A stretch of DNA of 64,000 nucleotides from Clostridiales bacterium (GTDB lineage Bacteria; Bacillota; Clostridia; Christensenellales; CAG-138). The notes below the pieces were generated by a model. That model made no database searches. It was not told the DNA's origin and worked only from the letters and a program-made list of their open reading frames with translations. Positions within the stretch are counted from its first letter, which is position 1. Every line of letters starts with the position of its first letter. Position numbers and translations under genes: made by a program. The stretch lies in the NCBI GenBank assembly GCA_004557245.1, contig SFEL01000004.1:21996-85995 (forward strand). Direction: 5' to 3'. Of the stretch, positions 62,266-64,000 are shown piece after piece.

Positions 62266-63741
62266 CTACAGCATTATGCATATCAGGCCGTTGCAGCCCT
62301 CGTTCACCATGCGTTCAATGGTGCTTTGCAGCTTTTGCTGTACGTTTTCCGGCATTCTGCTCACCTTTGACGCCATGCCCTCCTTGGCCATTTCATATAG
62401 GGACTTCCCGAATATATCCATATCCCATATCTTGCCGGGGTCCTTCTCAAAGGTGCTGGTCAGGTAATCCGCAAACTCCTCGCTCTGTTCCTCGGTACCC
62501 ACCAGCGGCGATACCTCTGACTCTATATTTACCTTTATGAGGTGCAGCCCAGAGGCATGCGCGCGAAGTTTTACGCCGAACCTGCCGCCACGCTGAACTA
62601 TCTCCGGCTCGTCAAGTTCCATATCTTCTATGTCGGGAGGAACGGTGCCGTAGCCTGTGGCCGCCGCCTGATCAAGGGCGGAACGTATCCTGTCGTATTC
62701 CTTCTTGGCTACTATAAACTCCTTCAGGGAAGCTATCAGATGGGCGTCATCCCGTATTTCGTAGCCGCACTCTTCACTTATTACGGAATAGAACATCCCG
62801 TCGTCCGGGGCTAAGCCGACCGTCATCTCTCCGCTGGCGAGGTCAAGGCAGGAAAGCGTTGGGGCTGAGTAACCCTCGATCCCGCTTAAAGCTTCAAGAA
62901 GGGCATTGCTGTCTCCCATTCGCTCCATGCTTCCGGCGGCATTCAAAAGGGGCTCTGTCACCCGCCTTGCAAGCCAGTGATCCGGTCCCAGCGCATTTAC
63001 CCATGAAGGTATTGCTACGTTTACCGAACGTATCGGGAAGGCCATGAGCATTGAGCTTAAAAGCTCTTCAAATTGAGCCTGCTCCATTGTCATTGCGTTT
63101 ACCGGCATGGCTATCACACCGTATTTTTCAGAAAGGGCCGCCGCAAGCTCTGTGGCTTCTGCGCCGCAGGGATCGGTGCTGTTTACAAGCACAATAAAGG
63201 GCCGGCCGGTATTTTTCAGTTCGGTTATAACCCTCTCCTCTGCGTCTACATAAGCCGGGCGCTTAATGTCAGTTATGCTGCCGTCGGTCGTCACCATTAT
63301 GCCTATGGTAGAATGCTCGGTGATGACCTTGTTAGTACCTATTTCCGCAGCGTCCTCGAAGGGTATGTCGTAGTCGAACCACGGCGTGCGCACCATTCTG
63401 GGGGCGTTGTTCTCGACATGGCCTACGGCCCCTTCTACCATGTACCCAACGCAGTCAGCCATGCGTATCTTTATCCGCATGCTCTCTATCTCAAGTGTCG
63501 CCGCCTCATTGGGTATGAAGCGGGGTTGGGTAGTCATTATGGTCCTTCCTGCAGCACTCTGAGGCAGCTCATCTGTGAGCCGTGCCCTGACGTTTTCGTC
63601 CTGTATGCTGGGTATCACCATAACGTCCATAAAGCGCTTGATGAAGGTCGACTTGCCGGTACGTACCGGCCCTACCACGCCTATGTATATTTCTCCGTTT
63701 GTGCGCCGGGCTATATCCCTGTAAAGCTCATTTTTATCCAT
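62266..63741 (-). CDS. spoIVA: Stage IV sporulation protein A, coat-basement ATPase
   Basis: A 491-residue ATPase that polymerises on the forespore surface to build the coat base. Walker A GPVRTGKST is at 24-32, the family blocks SAAGRTIMTTQPRFIP and NNAPRMVRTPWFDYDIPFE follow, and the C-terminus ends NGLICIML. GGAGGTGCC lies before the ATG. Family members are under sigma-E in the mother cell. A CATATAAA about 40 bases upstream with GCATGAA further up could be such a promoter. The gene is strong evidence for a spore former. Confidence 0.96.
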   Translation of the reverse strand: MDKNELYRDIARRTNGEIYIGVVGPVRTGKSTFIKRFMDVMVIPSIQDENVRARLTDELPQSAAGRTIMTTQPRFIPNEAATLEIESMRIKIRMADCVGYMVEGAVGHVENNAPRMVRTPWFDYDIPFEDAAEIGTNKVITEHSTIGIMVTTDGSITDIKRPAYVDAEERVITELKNTGRPFIVLVNSTDPCGAEATELAAALSEKYGVIAMPVNAMTMEQAQFEELLSSMLMAFPIRSVNVAIPSWVNALGPDHWLARRVTEPLLNAAGSMERMGDSNALLEALSGIEGYSAPTLSCLDLASGEMTVGLAPDDGMFYSVISEECGYEIRDDAHLIASLKEFIVAKKEYDRIRSALDQAAATGYGTVPPDIEDMELDEPEIVQRGGRFGVKLRAHASGLHLIKVNIESEVSPLVGTEEQSEEFADYLTSTFEKDPGKIWDMDIFGKSLYEMAKEGMASKVSRMPENVQQKLQSTIERMVNEGCNGLICIML

Positions 63742-63756
63742 AAGGCACCTCCTGTA

Positions 63757-63800
63757 ATGTGTGCAATAGATTTATATGTGCAAAGCATGCGGTTCATGCG
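63757..63800 (-). promoter_or_regulatory. Possible sigma-E promoter of spoIVA
   Basis: On the minus strand GCATGAA and, about 14 bases on, CATATAAA resemble the sigma-E pattern (ATA-type -35, CATACAAT-type -10). The match is partial. Confidence 0.3.
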
Positions 63801-63812
63801 GGATAAAAACAA

Positions 63813-63834
63813 AACCACCGGATATCCGATGGTT
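63813..63834 (-). terminator. Terminator-like hairpin upstream of spoIVA
   Basis: On the minus strand AACCATCGG and CCGGTGGTT pair and are followed by TTGTTTTT. It probably ends a gene lying beyond the window's right edge. Confidence 0.6.
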
Positions 63835-63844
63835 TGAGAGTGTC

Positions 63845-64000
63845 AAAAAAGTGGCTGAACGACACTTTTTTGAGTTTTTACGGGTTTTGCCTTGCAAAAA
63901 AATGAGGTTCCGCCCCGGGAAACGGGCCGGAACTGACCCGCTGCGGCGGGCCTCCGGGCGGCAAAACCCGCAAAGTACGAAAACCTCTGGGTTTTCATCC
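63845..64000. repeat. Cluster of nested inverted repeats at the right edge
   Basis: No gene is visible. The stretch holds AAAAAAGTG/CACTTTTTT (63846-63871). An 11-bp arm, CGGGTTTTGCC and GGCAAAACCCG, brackets about 63879-63970. Inside it are GTTCCG..CGGAAC and CCCGC/GCGGG, and near the end is GAAAACC/GGTTTTC. It could be a structured RNA or a palindromic repeat element. Confidence 0.5.

Overview
The window looks like chromosomal DNA from a spore-forming member of the Bacillota, class Clostridia, of moderately high GC. The evidence is the spore-coat ATPase gene spoIVA, the YmcA/RicA-type gene in the order miaB-ymcA-mutS-mutL-miaA-hfq, RNase Y, MutS2, ZapA, an IspH-ribosomal protein S1 fusion typical of Clostridia, sigma-A type promoters and GGAGG ribosome binding sites. 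Most genes use ATA heavily for isoleucine. The EF-G-like gene and the S1 half of the fusion instead use ATC and other highly expressed codons. The genus cannot be fixed from the sequence alone.

Layout. 1-6.7 kb: an acyltransferase/esterase fusion gene beside a zinc-ribbon gene, a proline iminopeptidase, an AT-rich islet with a zinc-ribbon protein and possible mobile-element debris, then galE-galK. 6.7-10.9 kb: tRNA-Leu with a possible integrase remnant, tRNA-Pro(GGG), an NhaC-family antiporter under a lysine riboswitch, and a PlsC-like acyltransferase carrying a zinc ribbon. 10.9-16.0 kb: a complete branched-chain amino acid ABC transporter (livK-H-M-G-F, minus strand) behind a small hydrophobic ORF and an intrinsic terminator. 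16.1-25.3 kb: zapA, a U32 protease, mutS2, DUF523, a two-component system and HtrA. 25.4-34.2 kb: an EF-G-like GTPase, then a tight run surE-rpiR-flavoprotein-cmk-plsC-ispH/rpsA. 34.2-34.9 kb: an IS200-type element. 35-45.2 kb: ftsK/spoIIIE-rimO-pgsA-cinA-recA, rny, a dipeptidase, tRNA-Trp and rnhA. 45.2-50.8 kb: carbamate kinase, an aminotransferase, a membrane-linked XRE regulator, a tyrosine recombinase and lexA. 50.8-59.8 kb (minus strand): miaB-ymcA-mutS-mutL-miaA-hfq and a PLP lyase. 60.0-60.7 kb: seven tRNA genes. 60.7-64 kb: a small unknown protein, a secreted SH3 protein, a second identical tRNA-Pro(GGG), spoIVA and a structured intergenic end.

The window is mainly core housekeeping: mismatch repair, the SOS response (recA, lexA with two candidate LexA boxes), tRNA modification (miaA, miaB), lipid synthesis, isoprenoid synthesis, chromosome partition and sporulation. 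No CRISPR array, toxin-antitoxin pair or recognisable defence island was seen. The points most worth checking are the hydrolase/acyltransferase plus zinc-ribbon locus, the 17-bp palindrome over the recombinase promoter, the small ORF plus terminator ahead of the liv operon, the CAT tRNA that looks like the AUA-decoding tRNA-Ile2, and the structured DNA at the right edge.
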